NCBI GenBank assembly: GCA_020629515.1 | Contig: JAHDDE010000015.1 | Location: 1 to 54,318 of the forward strand | Length of the DNA stretch: 54,318 bases | Reading direction: 5' to 3' | From: Saprospiraceae bacterium | GTDB lineage: Bacteria > Bacteroidota > Bacteroidia > Chitinophagales > Saprospiraceae | Shown here: piece by piece, positions 42,324 through 52,105 of the stretch | Layout of the letters: every line of letters begins with the position of its first letter | Position numbering within the stretch: position 1 is the stretch's first letter | Position numbers and translations under genes: made by a program | The notes under the pieces: generated by a model | What the model saw: the letters and a program-made list of their open reading frames with translations, nothing else | The model's database searches: none | What the model was told of the DNA's origin: nothing

Positions 42324-44006
42324 ATGATGACTACGACACCTCCACTCTCTCCGCTCAAGAGATTACAAAGACTATTATCCGTATATAGAGCAGAGATATA
42401 TCATGTGTATATCTACGCTTTTTTTAACGGGTTAGTCAATTTATCCTTACCGTTAGGGATACAGGCCATCGTCAACCTGATACAGGGTGGAGAGATCACT
42501 ACATCATGGTACATATTAGTAACATTGGTGATTGGAGGTGTCCTTTTAGCAGGTATTCTGCAGTTATTACAATTGAGAATAGTAGAAAATTTAGCTCAAA
42601 AAATATTTAGCAATGCCTCTTTTGAATTTGCCTATCGAATTCCAAAAATCAAATACTCAGCTTTCAGAGATTATTATGGTCCTGAATTAGCCAATAGATT
42701 TTTTGATACGATGACTATACAGAAAGGTCTTCCAAAAATATTGATCGACTTTTCGTTGGCCATATTTCAAATCATAGCAGGTCTTATAGTTCTAAGTCTT
42801 TATCACTCCTTCTTCATTATATTCAGTGTACTGCTTTTGATAATCGTATATTTTATCATCGCTACTACAGGTCCAAAGGGTTTAGATACCAGTTTGAATG
42901 AGTCATCTTCTAAATATAAAATTGCCTTTTGGTTGGAAGAGATCGCCAGAAGTAAATTGTCCTTTAAACTGGCCAGCGACAGTAGGCTTAATTTAACCAA
43001 AACGGATGATCAGGTAGACCAATATTTAGATTCAAGAGAGGGACATTTTAAAGTGATCGTTACACAATCTGTTTACCTAATTATCTTCAAAGTATTAGTT
43101 GCCGCAGGACTCTTAATTACAGGGAGTGTATTAGTATTTAATGAACAAATGAATATCGGTCAGTTTGTAGCAGCAGAAATCATTATAATATTAATTATTG
43201 CTTCTGTAGAAAAGTTGATCAAGACTATTGAGTCCATCTATGATGTTTTGACTGCCTTAGAAAAGATAGGTTTTGTCTTTGACAAACCTATGGATGAATT
43301 TCCAGGCGTAAAACTCAAGGATTCGGAAGAGTCATTCGCTGTAAGTGTAGAAAACCTGAGTTTTCAATATGAAGGCACCCCTAATGAAACCTTGAATAAC
43401 CTCAGTTTTGATATACCCAATAATACCTCTGCTGTAATATATGGTCCACCCAGCTCTGGCAAATCCACATTGCTTAAACTTATTTCTGGAGTAATAGAAC
43501 CAACTAAAGGAATTGTGAAATTCAATGGATTCCCCATTGGATCACTCGATATGGATAGCTTGAAGGAGGAGATAGGATTTTGTATTAGTCATGGAGAGAT
43601 TTTTCATGGTACCATATTAGAAAACATCTCTATGAATAGAGAAAAGGCTACGCCTGAAAACATCTCTAAAGCCATGTCTATCACTGGATTACAGAAGTAC
43701 CTTTCTAAAATGTCACTGGGCATCAATACAGTAATAGATCCTGAGGGCTCCACAATACCTCGTAACCTTCAGAATCGTATTTTATTGGCCAGAGCGATTG
43801 CTACTAATCCCAAAATGCTCATACTGGAAGATCCATTGGATCACGTTAATGCAGAAGAAAAAGAAAGCATCATAGCAGAGCTCACTAACTCCTCTAATCG
43901 ATGGAATATATTACTGTCATCGGTAGATGATATTTGGAAAAAATACATCGGCTATCATATACATTTAGATGGCGGCAACCTGTCCTCTCAAACGCCAAAA
44001 GCCTAA
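42324..44006 (+). CDS. ABC exporter, fused membrane and ATPase domains (T1SS-like)
   Basis: A 560-residue half-transporter: membrane domain with about six helices (residues ~25-320) and an ATPase domain (~335-550). There is no N-terminal C39 peptidase. Walker A is intact (GPPSSGKST, ~374-382). Other ATPase motifs are unusual: the Q-loop reads CISHGEIF, the signature LSGGQ is replaced by TIPRNLQNR, Walker B reads LILEDP (Glu-Asp order) and the H-loop His is absent (ILLSSVDDIW). I recall similar divergence in Bacteroidota exporters of this type, so it is probably a subfamily trait. It works with the HlyD and TolC proteins encoded next. Confidence 0.9.
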   Translation: MMTTTPPLSPLKRLQRLLSVYRAEIYHVYIYAFFNGLVNLSLPLGIQAIVNLIQGGEITTSWYILVTLVIGGVLLAGILQLLQLRIVENLAQKIFSNASFEFAYRIPKIKYSAFRDYYGPELANRFFDTMTIQKGLPKILIDFSLAIFQIIAGLIVLSLYHSFFIIFSVLLLIIVYFIIATTGPKGLDTSLNESSSKYKIAFWLEEIARSKLSFKLASDSRLNLTKTDDQVDQYLDSREGHFKVIVTQSVYLIIFKVLVAAGLLITGSVLVFNEQMNIGQFVAAEIIIILIIASVEKLIKTIESIYDVLTALEKIGFVFDKPMDEFPGVKLKDSEESFAVSVENLSFQYEGTPNETLNNLSFDIPNNTSAVIYGPPSSGKSTLLKLISGVIEPTKGIVKFNGFPIGSLDMDSLKEEIGFCISHGEIFHGTILENISMNREKATPENISKAMSITGLQKYLSKMSLGINTVIDPEGSTIPRNLQNRILLARAIATNPKMLILEDPLDHVNAEEKESIIAELTNSSNRWNILLSSVDDIWKKYIGYHIHLDGGNLSSQTPKA

Positions 44007-44010
44007 AATA

Positions 44011-45381
44011 ATGCTCAATATAAGTCCTACATCAGTAGCGGATAAAATCGATAAGGGTAGATACAAAGCCTACCAAAAGCTCTTGAAAAGGTCAAACTCT
44101 AAAGTGTTGATTAAAATGTTGATCGCATTCTTATTGATCACTGTGCTAGGTATGTTCTTACCCTGGACACAGAATATACGATCCAAAGGATATGTGACTA
44201 CTCTTAATCCATATGATAAACCACAAAATATTCAGCCTTTGATAGGAGGTAGAATTGAAAGTTGGTATGTCACAGAAGGAGATTCAGTGAGCATGGGAGA
44301 TACTATAGCAATACTGACAGAAGCTAAAGAAGATTATCTTGATCCAGAATTATTGACAAATACGGAAGTACAGATCAATGCGAAGGAAAGCTCCGCAGAT
44401 GCCTACTTAGTGAAAAGAAGGTTCTTGATGAATCAACTCGAGTCAATCAACGAAAATAGATTGTTTAAGCTTGAACAAATAAAGATTAAAAACAATCAAC
44501 TCGATATTAAAATAGCATCCGCCAAGTTAGCTCTAGAAGCCGCTGAGGTATATGCTCAGAATGCACGCAATCAGCTCCTCCGTATGCAGGAGATGTACAA
44601 TAAAGGAATCAAATCATTAACTGACCTGGAACAAAAAAGACTTTCTAAACAAGAAGCAGAAGCTAAAAGATTAGAAGCCCTCAATAAACTTGAGTTATAC
44701 GAAGCTGACAAGTCAAATCTTTTGAGAGAAATTGAAATAATCAATACTGATAATGCTCAAAAAACAGCTAAAATAGAGTCTGAGATTAAATCAGCAGATT
44801 CATACCGATTCAGCCTCATGGGTGAGTCTAACAAACTTCAATCCAAAAGAAATCAGATCGCACAAAGGCAAAATTCTTATATCATCACTTCACCGATAGA
44901 TGGTCGTATCACCAAAATACTTAAGAACGGTATTGGCGAATACATCAAAAGCCAAGAGAGTATAGCCACTGTGGTTCCTATCAATTTTCAGAAAGCAGTA
45001 GAACTATATATTCTTCCCAATGACATGCCACTGATCAAAGAGGGAAAGAGAGTCCGCCTACAGTTTGATGGATGGCCTGCTGTAGTCTTCAGTGGATGGC
45101 CAGACAATTCATTCGGCACATTTGCTGGAAGGGTTTTCGCTATTGATAATGATATTAGTGCCAATGGAAAATATAGATTATTGGTTGTAGAGGATGATAC
45201 AGACAAGCCTTGGCCTGATCTGATCAGAATTGGGTCTGGGGCACAAGGGCTTCTATTGCTCAATGATGTCAGGATCTATTATGAGATCTGGCGAAAACTC
45301 AACGGATTTCCACCGGATTTCTATCAGGGAATAGAAACAAACAATGTGAAAAATAAAGCACCGTTAAGAAAATTTAAATAA
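44011..45381 (+). CDS. HlyD-like membrane fusion protein
   Basis: A 456-residue periplasmic adaptor. It has a cytoplasmic N-terminus, one membrane helix (about 35-52), a lipoyl-like half (VTEGDSVSMGDTIAILTE), a long coiled-coil hairpin (about 125-280), the second lipoyl half (ITSPIDGRITKIL), and a beta-barrel domain. The start at 44011 is 4 bases after the ABC stop and gives the usual N-terminus; the frame is open 14 codons further up, overlapping the ABC gene. Forms a tripartite exporter with the ABC and TolC proteins. Confidence 0.92.
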   Translation: MLNISPTSVADKIDKGRYKAYQKLLKRSNSKVLIKMLIAFLLITVLGMFLPWTQNIRSKGYVTTLNPYDKPQNIQPLIGGRIESWYVTEGDSVSMGDTIAILTEAKEDYLDPELLTNTEVQINAKESSADAYLVKRRFLMNQLESINENRLFKLEQIKIKNNQLDIKIASAKLALEAAEVYAQNARNQLLRMQEMYNKGIKSLTDLEQKRLSKQEAEAKRLEALNKLELYEADKSNLLREIEIINTDNAQKTAKIESEIKSADSYRFSLMGESNKLQSKRNQIAQRQNSYIITSPIDGRITKILKNGIGEYIKSQESIATVVPINFQKAVELYILPNDMPLIKEGKRVRLQFDGWPAVVFSGWPDNSFGTFAGRVFAIDNDISANGKYRLLVVEDDTDKPWPDLIRIGSGAQGLLLLNDVRIYYEIWRKLNGFPPDFYQGIETNNVKNKAPLRKFK

Positions 45382-45390
45382 TCACGTGAT

Positions 45391-45783
45391 ATGAAGTTTT
45401 ACTCGCGAAAACTAATCAAGCCTGGAGATCTCAATGCTAACGACACCCTATTTGGTGGAGCATTATTACGATGGATTGATGAAGAAGCCGGCATATATGC
45501 GATGACTAAATTGGACAGTAAAAAGGTAGTCACCAAATATATCTCAGAAATCAATTTCGTCAGCTCTGCCAAACAAGGGGATGTGATCGAGATTGGGTTA
45601 GCCTTTCAATCTATAGGAACCACGAGTATTACCTTTTCTTGTATGGTTAGAAATGTATTCACTAAGAAGGTGATTATTTCCATTGAAAAAATCGTTTTTG
45701 TTCATATCGATAGTCAAGAACGCCCCAAGCCGCATCACAAGACCATTCATAATCTCGGATTCACTCAAAGCAGTAAAGCATGA
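45391..45783 (+). CDS. Acyl-CoA thioesterase, hotdog fold (YciA-like)
   Basis: A 130-residue hotdog protein with the family segment LNANDTLFGGALLRWIDEEAGIYA (about 15-38), containing the catalytic Asn/Asp region, and a C-terminal strand IEKIVFVHID. It should hydrolyse acyl-CoA thioesters in the cytoplasm. It sits between the HlyD and TolC genes, overlapping tolC by 4 bases (ATGA), an odd place for such an enzyme; it could act on a lipid-like cargo or simply be co-expressed. Confidence 0.9.
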   Translation: MKFYSRKLIKPGDLNANDTLFGGALLRWIDEEAGIYAMTKLDSKKVVTKYISEINFVSSAKQGDVIEIGLAFQSIGTTSITFSCMVRNVFTKKVIISIEKIVFVHIDSQERPKPHHKTIHNLGFTQSSKA

Positions 45784-47174
45784 AACAATCAGTAATGTTA
45801 CTCTACGCCTGGCTGGTTGTATCTATCCAAGTGGCCTATGGTGCGGACACTTTGCGCTATGTAGATTTCAATAATATAGTGATTAATAACTATCCATTGA
45901 TTAAAAAGGCTGACTTATACAATGATATCGCAGAAGCTTATAGGATCAATGGACAAGGCGCACTGGATCCTAAGCTACTTTCTTCTTATGATGGCAAAGA
46001 ATTTAAAGATATCAACTACTTCAGTAGATGGTTTTCTGAAGTAAAGATCCCCACCAGATTACCCATAGATTTTTCATTAGGTTACGAGAATAATAATGGT
46101 GCCTTCTTAAATAATGAATCTTCATTACCACAAAATGGTCTCATCTATGGTACGCTCAATATTTCTTTGATCAGGGGATTATTATTCGACGAGCAGCGCT
46201 TCAAACTTCAATCTGCTGAACTCAAAGGAATAAAAAGCGAAATCGAAAGAGAACTACTCATCAGACAGATCTTGGTCAGTGCTAATTTAGCTTATATAGA
46301 TTGGGCTATAGCTCATGAGAATTACAATCGTTATTCATTCTTTCAGGAGATCATCAACGATCGTCACCAGAACATCATAGAGCTATATATCAATGGTGAC
46401 AAACCTGCCATAGATACGATCGAGTCATTAGTCAATCTCAATACTGCCACTAAGCTAAAGTTAGAAGCAGAAAATAATCTGATAGCCAAGGTTCAAAAAC
46501 TCAATTTATTCTTATGGGATCAATTAGGCGATCCACTGGTATTGTCTGATTCTATATTGCCACAAGATATTGATGACATAATTGCCATACTCCAAGAGAA
46601 TACTGAACTTATAAATCCCAATTTCAGTGAGGACCCGATAATCAGAAAAAAATCAAATGAAGTAGCATCAATCGAGCTTCAAAATCGATTAGAGCGCGAA
46701 AATCTAAAGCCTCAATTAGATCTTAAGTTTAACTCCATCTACAATCTGGGAGACGAGAACACTGCGCAGAGCTACCATCTTAATGATTACAAAGTAGGAG
46801 CCACATTAGCTATACCCATCAGGAATAGAAAAACTCAAGGCGCTATCCAACTTAATGAAGCGCTGCAAGAGCAAGTAAGACAAGAACAGCTCTACTACAC
46901 CAACCAGCTTAGCAATGACTACTTACGTCTATTAAAAAACGAAAAAATAAGCGAGGGCTTAATCAGCAATGCTCTTTTAAAGATTAAGAATAGTCAGCTG
47001 TTGTATAGTGCTGAGCAAACCAAATTCAATCTTGGTGAATCCTCAGTATTCTTACTGAATCAGAGAGAACGAAAATTGCTCGAAGCGCAAATAGAAACTA
47101 TTAAGGCTCAGAAACAGCTTAGCTACATACTCAACGAGTTATATTACCTCAAACTTGGGCAGCAGACGCCATAG
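45780..47174 (+). CDS. TolC-family outer membrane efflux protein
   Basis: A 464-residue outer membrane channel protein. A signal peptide ends about residue 22 (VSIQVAYGADTL). The family repeats are seen: VGATLAIPIRNRKTQGAI near the C-terminus and the matching segment GTLNISLIRGLLFDEQRF in the first half, each followed by long helices. It should form the outer membrane part of the exporter with the ABC and HlyD proteins. The start overlaps the thioesterase gene by 4 bases. Confidence 0.88.
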   Translation: MKQSVMLLYAWLVVSIQVAYGADTLRYVDFNNIVINNYPLIKKADLYNDIAEAYRINGQGALDPKLLSSYDGKEFKDINYFSRWFSEVKIPTRLPIDFSLGYENNNGAFLNNESSLPQNGLIYGTLNISLIRGLLFDEQRFKLQSAELKGIKSEIERELLIRQILVSANLAYIDWAIAHENYNRYSFFQEIINDRHQNIIELYINGDKPAIDTIESLVNLNTATKLKLEAENNLIAKVQKLNLFLWDQLGDPLVLSDSILPQDIDDIIAILQENTELINPNFSEDPIIRKKSNEVASIELQNRLERENLKPQLDLKFNSIYNLGDENTAQSYHLNDYKVGATLAIPIRNRKTQGAIQLNEALQEQVRQEQLYYTNQLSNDYLRLLKNEKISEGLISNALLKIKNSQLLYSAEQTKFNLGESSVFLLNQRERKLLEAQIETIKAQKQLSYILNELYYLKLGQQTP

Positions 47175-47200
47175 AGTGCAATCTATTATCTTTGTGAGAT

Positions 47201-48442
47201 ATGAGTATCTCTCGGCGTAAGTTCATCCTTAGATCTGCTATAGCCAGCCCAATGATCTATAATTTTCATCAGCAGTTAGACCTGTTGAAGAGTCAACTTG
47301 GAGAGGAGATTAATTGGGACGTAGTAAGAGCCCAATTCCCTATCATAAATTGGGATAAAATACACTTCAATTCTGGTAGTGCGGGAGTTATGCCCATTAT
47401 GGTACAGGAGTATCTCACTTCGCTCATAGCCTATATGAACGCACGAGCACCTTATGAAGCTTGGAATGACTGGCAAAAGATCAAAAAAGAAAATATATAT
47501 CGGTTATCCAGTATGATCAATGCCCCTGAAGGATCAATAGAGATAGTCAGGAATACTACTGAAGCCCTTAATATGATCATCTATGGATTGAAAGTAGACA
47601 AAGGTGATGAAGTAATTATTAGCTCCAACGACTACCCTTTTGCCATCAATGCTTGGAAGAATAGACAAGAAAGGGATGAAATAGAGATCAAAAAGCTGGA
47701 TATCACTCTGCCCCTCGAGGATGAAGAAGTCATAAAGATCTACGAGCAAAATATCTCCCCAAAGACTAAAGTGATACACATCACTCATATCACCCATCGT
47801 GAAGGTCATATCATGCCCATCCAAAAAATATGCGAAATCGCACATGCCCGTGGCATCCAAGTGGTGGTCGATGGCGCACATAGTTTTGGATTGATGAAAT
47901 TTGATATACAAGAACTTAGTGCAGATTATTACGCCACGAGTCTCCATAAATGGCTGAACGCACCGCATGGTACAGGTTTAATCTTTGTGCAGCCTCAACA
48001 TATTGGACAACTTTATAATCATCCCTCTTCATACTTAAAAGCAAGTGATTCGATATCGAAATTTGAACATATAGGCACTCGAGCATTTCATCAGGAGATA
48101 GGTATTAGTGCAGCCTTAGATTTTTATGATTCTATACCATATACAGCCAAGGTCAAAAGGTTGCAAGAACTAAAAGAATATTGGATTGGATCATTACAAA
48201 ATAACTCAAAAGTTAACTTTCATACCTTCGTAGAGCCTCGCTATAGCGCGGCGATTGCTACTTTTTCTATTGAAGGATACAGTGGTGGTCAATTGGTCAA
48301 AATACTGGATAGAGATTATGATATTCATATCAAAAGTGTCAGTGGACCTTGGGGCAGTGGACTCAGAATGAGTGTTAATTTATTTACCTCTATTTCAGAA
48401 TTAGATACCTTAGTCAGAGCCATCAAGACTATTACAGCATAA
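47201..48442 (+). CDS. Tat-exported class V aminotransferase-like PLP enzyme
   Basis: A 413-residue fold-type I PLP enzyme related to isopenicillin N epimerase and cysteine desulfurases. The N-terminus MSISRRKFILRSAIASP is a twin-arginine (Tat) signal, so the enzyme should be exported folded with its cofactor. The PLP lysine is in SLHKWLNAPHGTG (about residue 248), the Asp in VVVDGAHSFG. Substrate unknown. It follows tolC after 26 bases and probably belongs to the same transcript, so it may modify or be linked to the exported product. Confidence 0.88.
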   Translation: MSISRRKFILRSAIASPMIYNFHQQLDLLKSQLGEEINWDVVRAQFPIINWDKIHFNSGSAGVMPIMVQEYLTSLIAYMNARAPYEAWNDWQKIKKENIYRLSSMINAPEGSIEIVRNTTEALNMIIYGLKVDKGDEVIISSNDYPFAINAWKNRQERDEIEIKKLDITLPLEDEEVIKIYEQNISPKTKVIHITHITHREGHIMPIQKICEIAHARGIQVVVDGAHSFGLMKFDIQELSADYYATSLHKWLNAPHGTGLIFVQPQHIGQLYNHPSSYLKASDSISKFEHIGTRAFHQEIGISAALDFYDSIPYTAKVKRLQELKEYWIGSLQNNSKVNFHTFVEPRYSAAIATFSIEGYSGGQLVKILDRDYDIHIKSVSGPWGSGLRMSVNLFTSISELDTLVRAIKTITA

Positions 48443-48624
48443 TGAAATTATTTTAAGAACACAATGACATTTTGTACTATTTAGTATATTATTCACAAGA
48501 CATTGATTCCCAATGTTTCAGCTTTTTCACGTCAATGCTCTGGTTATGAAACTCAAAAGGTGCTTCACCTTGAAAACCACACTGTTACAACTATCTTTAG
48601 CCCGCAATCTTAAATCACTTTAAT

Positions 48625-49434
48625 ATGAACAAAGTTGTCAACCGGTTGACTGAGCACAAGTGGATTAACCTATTGATATTGCTAACTTATTACATAGCAG
48701 TAGTCCTTCCCCACAAAGCCTTTGGTACTTTTTTGAATACTAAAGTATTTAAAGGAATCACGAGAGACGAGTACAACATGATCGTGCTATTTATAGCAAT
48801 TGTTGTATTATCTGTATTCGCCTATCTTTTTTTGCGTAACAGCTCTACTCGACCATTTAAAAGGCGCTTATGGTTCTATATGGGAGCCAACATTCTCTTT
48901 GCCTCTTTAGTGATGACCTACTTATTTGTTATCAACATTGAGGTCGTTCACTATCCACAATATGCGTTATTTGCCATTTTAGCTTTCCCGCTTATTGGCA
49001 ACTACCAACAGACTTTGATATGGACTACAATTGCAGGCATCATCGATGAAGCATATCAATACTTTTATCTTTCTCCAAAGGATACTTCCTATTATGACTT
49101 TAATGACGTCGTAACTAATCTTATCGGAGCAGTTTTTGGCTTACTTTTTCTTAGAAGTTTTGGTGTTAAGAATTTTTATCAACCTCCATTCATTAAGTCT
49201 CCAGCGCTTTATGCTATTATTAGTTTAATGCTTGTAGTAATTGCCCTAAACTTGAGCGGCATCCTGAGCATCTACCCCAATGATGACACTCCCTTTCAAT
49301 TGCTTAAAAAATGGCCCGATGGTTTCTGGTCTACAGTTCATCCCAATGTCACCTATCATGTGATGCGTCCATTGGAAGGTACATTAGTCACCTTTGCTTT
49401 GTGGTTATTTTATTCCAAAATAGGTGATCAATAG
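48625..49434 (+). CDS. VanZ-like membrane protein
   Basis: A 269-residue membrane protein with about seven hydrophobic segments. The middle has the VanZ-like pattern TIAGIIDEAYQYFYLSPKDTSYYDFNDVVTNLIGAVFG, containing the acidic and Asn residues typical of the family. VanZ of Enterococcus gives low-level teicoplanin resistance; the role in Bacteroidota is unknown. The preceding 182-base gap contains a small hairpin (AAGGTG / CACCTT near 48560) but no clear promoter. Confidence 0.85.
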   Translation: MNKVVNRLTEHKWINLLILLTYYIAVVLPHKAFGTFLNTKVFKGITRDEYNMIVLFIAIVVLSVFAYLFLRNSSTRPFKRRLWFYMGANILFASLVMTYLFVINIEVVHYPQYALFAILAFPLIGNYQQTLIWTTIAGIIDEAYQYFYLSPKDTSYYDFNDVVTNLIGAVFGLLFLRSFGVKNFYQPPFIKSPALYAIISLMLVVIALNLSGILSIYPNDDTPFQLLKKWPDGFWSTVHPNVTYHVMRPLEGTLVTFALWLFYSKIGDQ

Positions 49435-49500
49435 TACCAAGATTCTTATTATCCATATCTTTCAGTAATTATTAGATTATCAATTTATAGATTGTTTGCC

Positions 49501-52023
49501 ATGAGATACTTACTCTGTTTACTTACTGCTTTCATTTTTCATACTTCTATTATAGCTCAGCTCCAACACCCTGATGAGTTTTTACCTCATAAGCTTGGCG
49601 AACATTTTACGCCGCACCATATGATCGTGGATTATTTTGAGCATGTCGCTGCTAATAGTCCTTTGGTCAAGATAGTGCAGTATGGCACCACTAATGAAGG
49701 GAGACCTCTCCTTGTAGCTATTGTAACCTCAGAAGAAAATCACCAAAAGTTGGAGGACATACGGCTCAATAATCTAAGACTGACTGGTATGATAGAAGGA
49801 GAAGTAAATCGTGATTTGTCAAAGGCCTTAGTATGGTTAAGCTTTAGTGTACATGGCAATGAATCTGCAGGAACAGAAAGTTCAAGAATCGTATTGCATA
49901 AATTAGCAGATCCAGAGAATGCCACTACTAAAGAATGGTTGGAAAACACAGTGGTATTCGTTGATCCATCTGTTAATCCAGATGGATTCAGTCGCTATAC
50001 TCATTGGATCAGGAGCACAGCAGGCGCATCTAACAATCCAGACATCAATGATATAGAGCACAACGAACCGTGGCCAGGTGGCAGAATGAATCATTACTAC
50101 TTTGACCTGAATAGAGACTGGGCATGGCAGACTCAAAAAGAGAGTCAGCAAAGAATGAAACTGTACAATCAATGGTTACCTCACGTACATGCAGATTTGC
50201 ATGAGATGGGTCACGAGAGCCCATATTACTTTGCGCCAGCGGCCAGACCTTACCACAAATTCATCACCCAATGGCAACAAGATTTTCAGGTCACTATAGG
50301 CAAGAATCACGCAAAATATTTTGATGGTAGAGATTGGCTATATTTTACTAAAGAAGTCTTTGATTTATTTTATCCAAGTTATGGAGATACTTATCCCACA
50401 TTTTCTGGTGCTATAGGCATGACCTATGAGCAAGGTGGAAGTGGTGTTGCTGGTAGAGGTGTTGAATTGTCTAATGGAGAAATATTAACCCTTAAAGATA
50501 GAATCGATCATCATCGTACTACTGCTCTGAGCACAGTAGAAATAGGATCAATACATAAGGATGCCTTGATAGATCAATTCGAACAATTTTATAAAAAAAG
50601 CGCTAAAAATCCTGTAGGCAAGTACAAAGCATATGTCATCAAAAAGGATAAAACTGGACAAAGGCTAAAGGCATTGGCCACCATGTTAGACAATCAAGGT
50701 ATCACCTATGGCTCCGTAAGTACTTCCTCTACGGGTCGTGGATTGAGTTACGAATCTGGCATGAACGAATCCTTTGCCATAGCTAAGGGAGATATGATTA
50801 TATCTGCCTATCAACCAAAGTCAATCCTCACACAGGTGCTTTTTGATCCTGAGAGCGAGCTCGAAGACTCCTTGACCTATGATATCACCGCATGGTCTCT
50901 GCCATATGCTTACGGACTCGAGGCATACGCTTCGACAAGTAAGCTGACATATGATCAGGACCTCCAATGGCAAAAATCTTCAGATAGCAGAGTGTCCGAA
51001 GCCTACGCCTATCTCATACCGTGGCATGATATGAGTGCTGCCCAAATGGTGGCCCATCTTTCTAAAAACAATATCAGCTACAGAGTCTCCCCAGAAGCAC
51101 TTACGTTTGGAGATCAATCTTACGATGCAGGTACTATCATAGTAACTGCGGCTGACAACCGATCACAAAAAGATCATTTGATCAATGTCCTCAACGAAGG
51201 AATTAAAATCACCTCGGCACAGGTTGACGAAATTACTACAGGATTTGCCTCACAAGGATATGACTTAGGCAGTCGCAACAACTACTTAGGTACTAATGCT
51301 AACGTATTGACTATACGAGGAGAAGGAGTAAGCCCTTATTCTTTTGGTCAGATCAAATGGTATTTCAATGAGGTCATTAATCACCCATTGACAGTAGTAG
51401 AAGTCGACCGCTTATCGAGAGTCAATTTAGACAACTACAATACAATTATTCTACCTGATGGTTGGTACAGTCTATCTGCTCAAAGTAAATTATCTGACTG
51501 GGTCAATGCTGGAGGAAAATTAATTGCTATCGGCAATGCTAATAGCAAATTGGTAGACAGTGATCACTTTGCCCTGAAAAAATATGCCACTGGGGAAGAA
51601 AAAAGCAAGGCAGAAAAAAGCAACCAGCAGGCAGAAATGGCAGCACGTTATAATCATTACTCAGATCGTGAAAGGCTGTACATCAAAAATTATATACCCG
51701 GAGCCATATTCAAACTAAAAGTAGATCATTCACATCCATTAGGATTTGGATTAGGTAAGCAATATTTTTCTTTACGTACGAGTAGCAATAGGTATCCACT
51801 CATGGTAGATGGTTACAATATCATCACTCACCCAAAGGATCAATCTATGATACTGGGCTTTGCAGGAAGTAATGTCAAAAGTAATCTCAAAGATAGCATG
51901 GCATTTGGTGTAGAAGAAAAAGGACGAGGTTCCGTAATCTATATGGTAGATAATCCGCTTTATAGAGGATTTTGGTACAATGGCTTATTCTTGTTTAGCA
52001 ATGCGTTGTTTTTGGTGGAATAA
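49501..52023 (+). CDS. M14 family zinc carboxypeptidase, secreted
   Basis: An 840-residue secreted metallopeptidase. A signal peptide runs to about residue 20 (CLLTAFIFHTSIIAQ). The M14 domain has the zinc motif VHGNESAGTESS (His and Glu), VDPSVNPDGFSRY, DLNRDWAWQTQKESQ and HADLHEMGHES with the third ligand His. After ~350 the chain continues with a long C-terminal region with a ThuF/glutamine-amidotransferase-like part (VRVNLDNYNTIILPDGWYSL type) as in other large Bacteroidota M14 proteins. The ATG at 49501 is preferred to an in-frame TTG at 49492, since it places the signal peptide normally. Confidence 0.9.
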   Translation: MRYLLCLLTAFIFHTSIIAQLQHPDEFLPHKLGEHFTPHHMIVDYFEHVAANSPLVKIVQYGTTNEGRPLLVAIVTSEENHQKLEDIRLNNLRLTGMIEGEVNRDLSKALVWLSFSVHGNESAGTESSRIVLHKLADPENATTKEWLENTVVFVDPSVNPDGFSRYTHWIRSTAGASNNPDINDIEHNEPWPGGRMNHYYFDLNRDWAWQTQKESQQRMKLYNQWLPHVHADLHEMGHESPYYFAPAARPYHKFITQWQQDFQVTIGKNHAKYFDGRDWLYFTKEVFDLFYPSYGDTYPTFSGAIGMTYEQGGSGVAGRGVELSNGEILTLKDRIDHHRTTALSTVEIGSIHKDALIDQFEQFYKKSAKNPVGKYKAYVIKKDKTGQRLKALATMLDNQGITYGSVSTSSTGRGLSYESGMNESFAIAKGDMIISAYQPKSILTQVLFDPESELEDSLTYDITAWSLPYAYGLEAYASTSKLTYDQDLQWQKSSDSRVSEAYAYLIPWHDMSAAQMVAHLSKNNISYRVSPEALTFGDQSYDAGTIIVTAADNRSQKDHLINVLNEGIKITSAQVDEITTGFASQGYDLGSRNNYLGTNANVLTIRGEGVSPYSFGQIKWYFNEVINHPLTVVEVDRLSRVNLDNYNTIILPDGWYSLSAQSKLSDWVNAGGKLIAIGNANSKLVDSDHFALKKYATGEEKSKAEKSNQQAEMAARYNHYSDRERLYIKNYIPGAIFKLKVDHSHPLGFGLGKQYFSLRTSSNRYPLMVDGYNIITHPKDQSMILGFAGSNVKSNLKDSMAFGVEEKGRGSVIYMVDNPLYRGFWYNGLFLFSNALFLVE

Positions 52024-52080
52024 GTGTTAAGAACAGTTATCTGATTTAAAAATATTCCCTTTTCTCAATGAAGAGTTTAA

Positions 52081-52097
52081 TACTTTTGAGCAAAAGT
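52081..52097 (+). promoter_or_regulatory. Possible -7 promoter element within an inverted repeat
   Basis: TACTTTTG at 52081-52088 is an exact match to the Bacteroidota -7 element TAnnTTTG. It overlaps a perfect inverted repeat, ACTTTTG-AG-CAAAAGT (52082-52097), 8 bases before the peptidase start codon. No TTTG is found 19-21 bases upstream, so the promoter reading is weak; the palindrome could be an operator. Confidence 0.3.
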
Positions 52098-52105
52098 TCA
52101 TTAGT

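Noticed and set aside
48555-48575. Small hairpin AAGGTG-ctt-CACCTT before the VanZ-like gene as a terminator or RNA gene.
   Set aside because: The 6-bp stem has only a short T run on the minus side, and no promoter or gene on that strand would use it.
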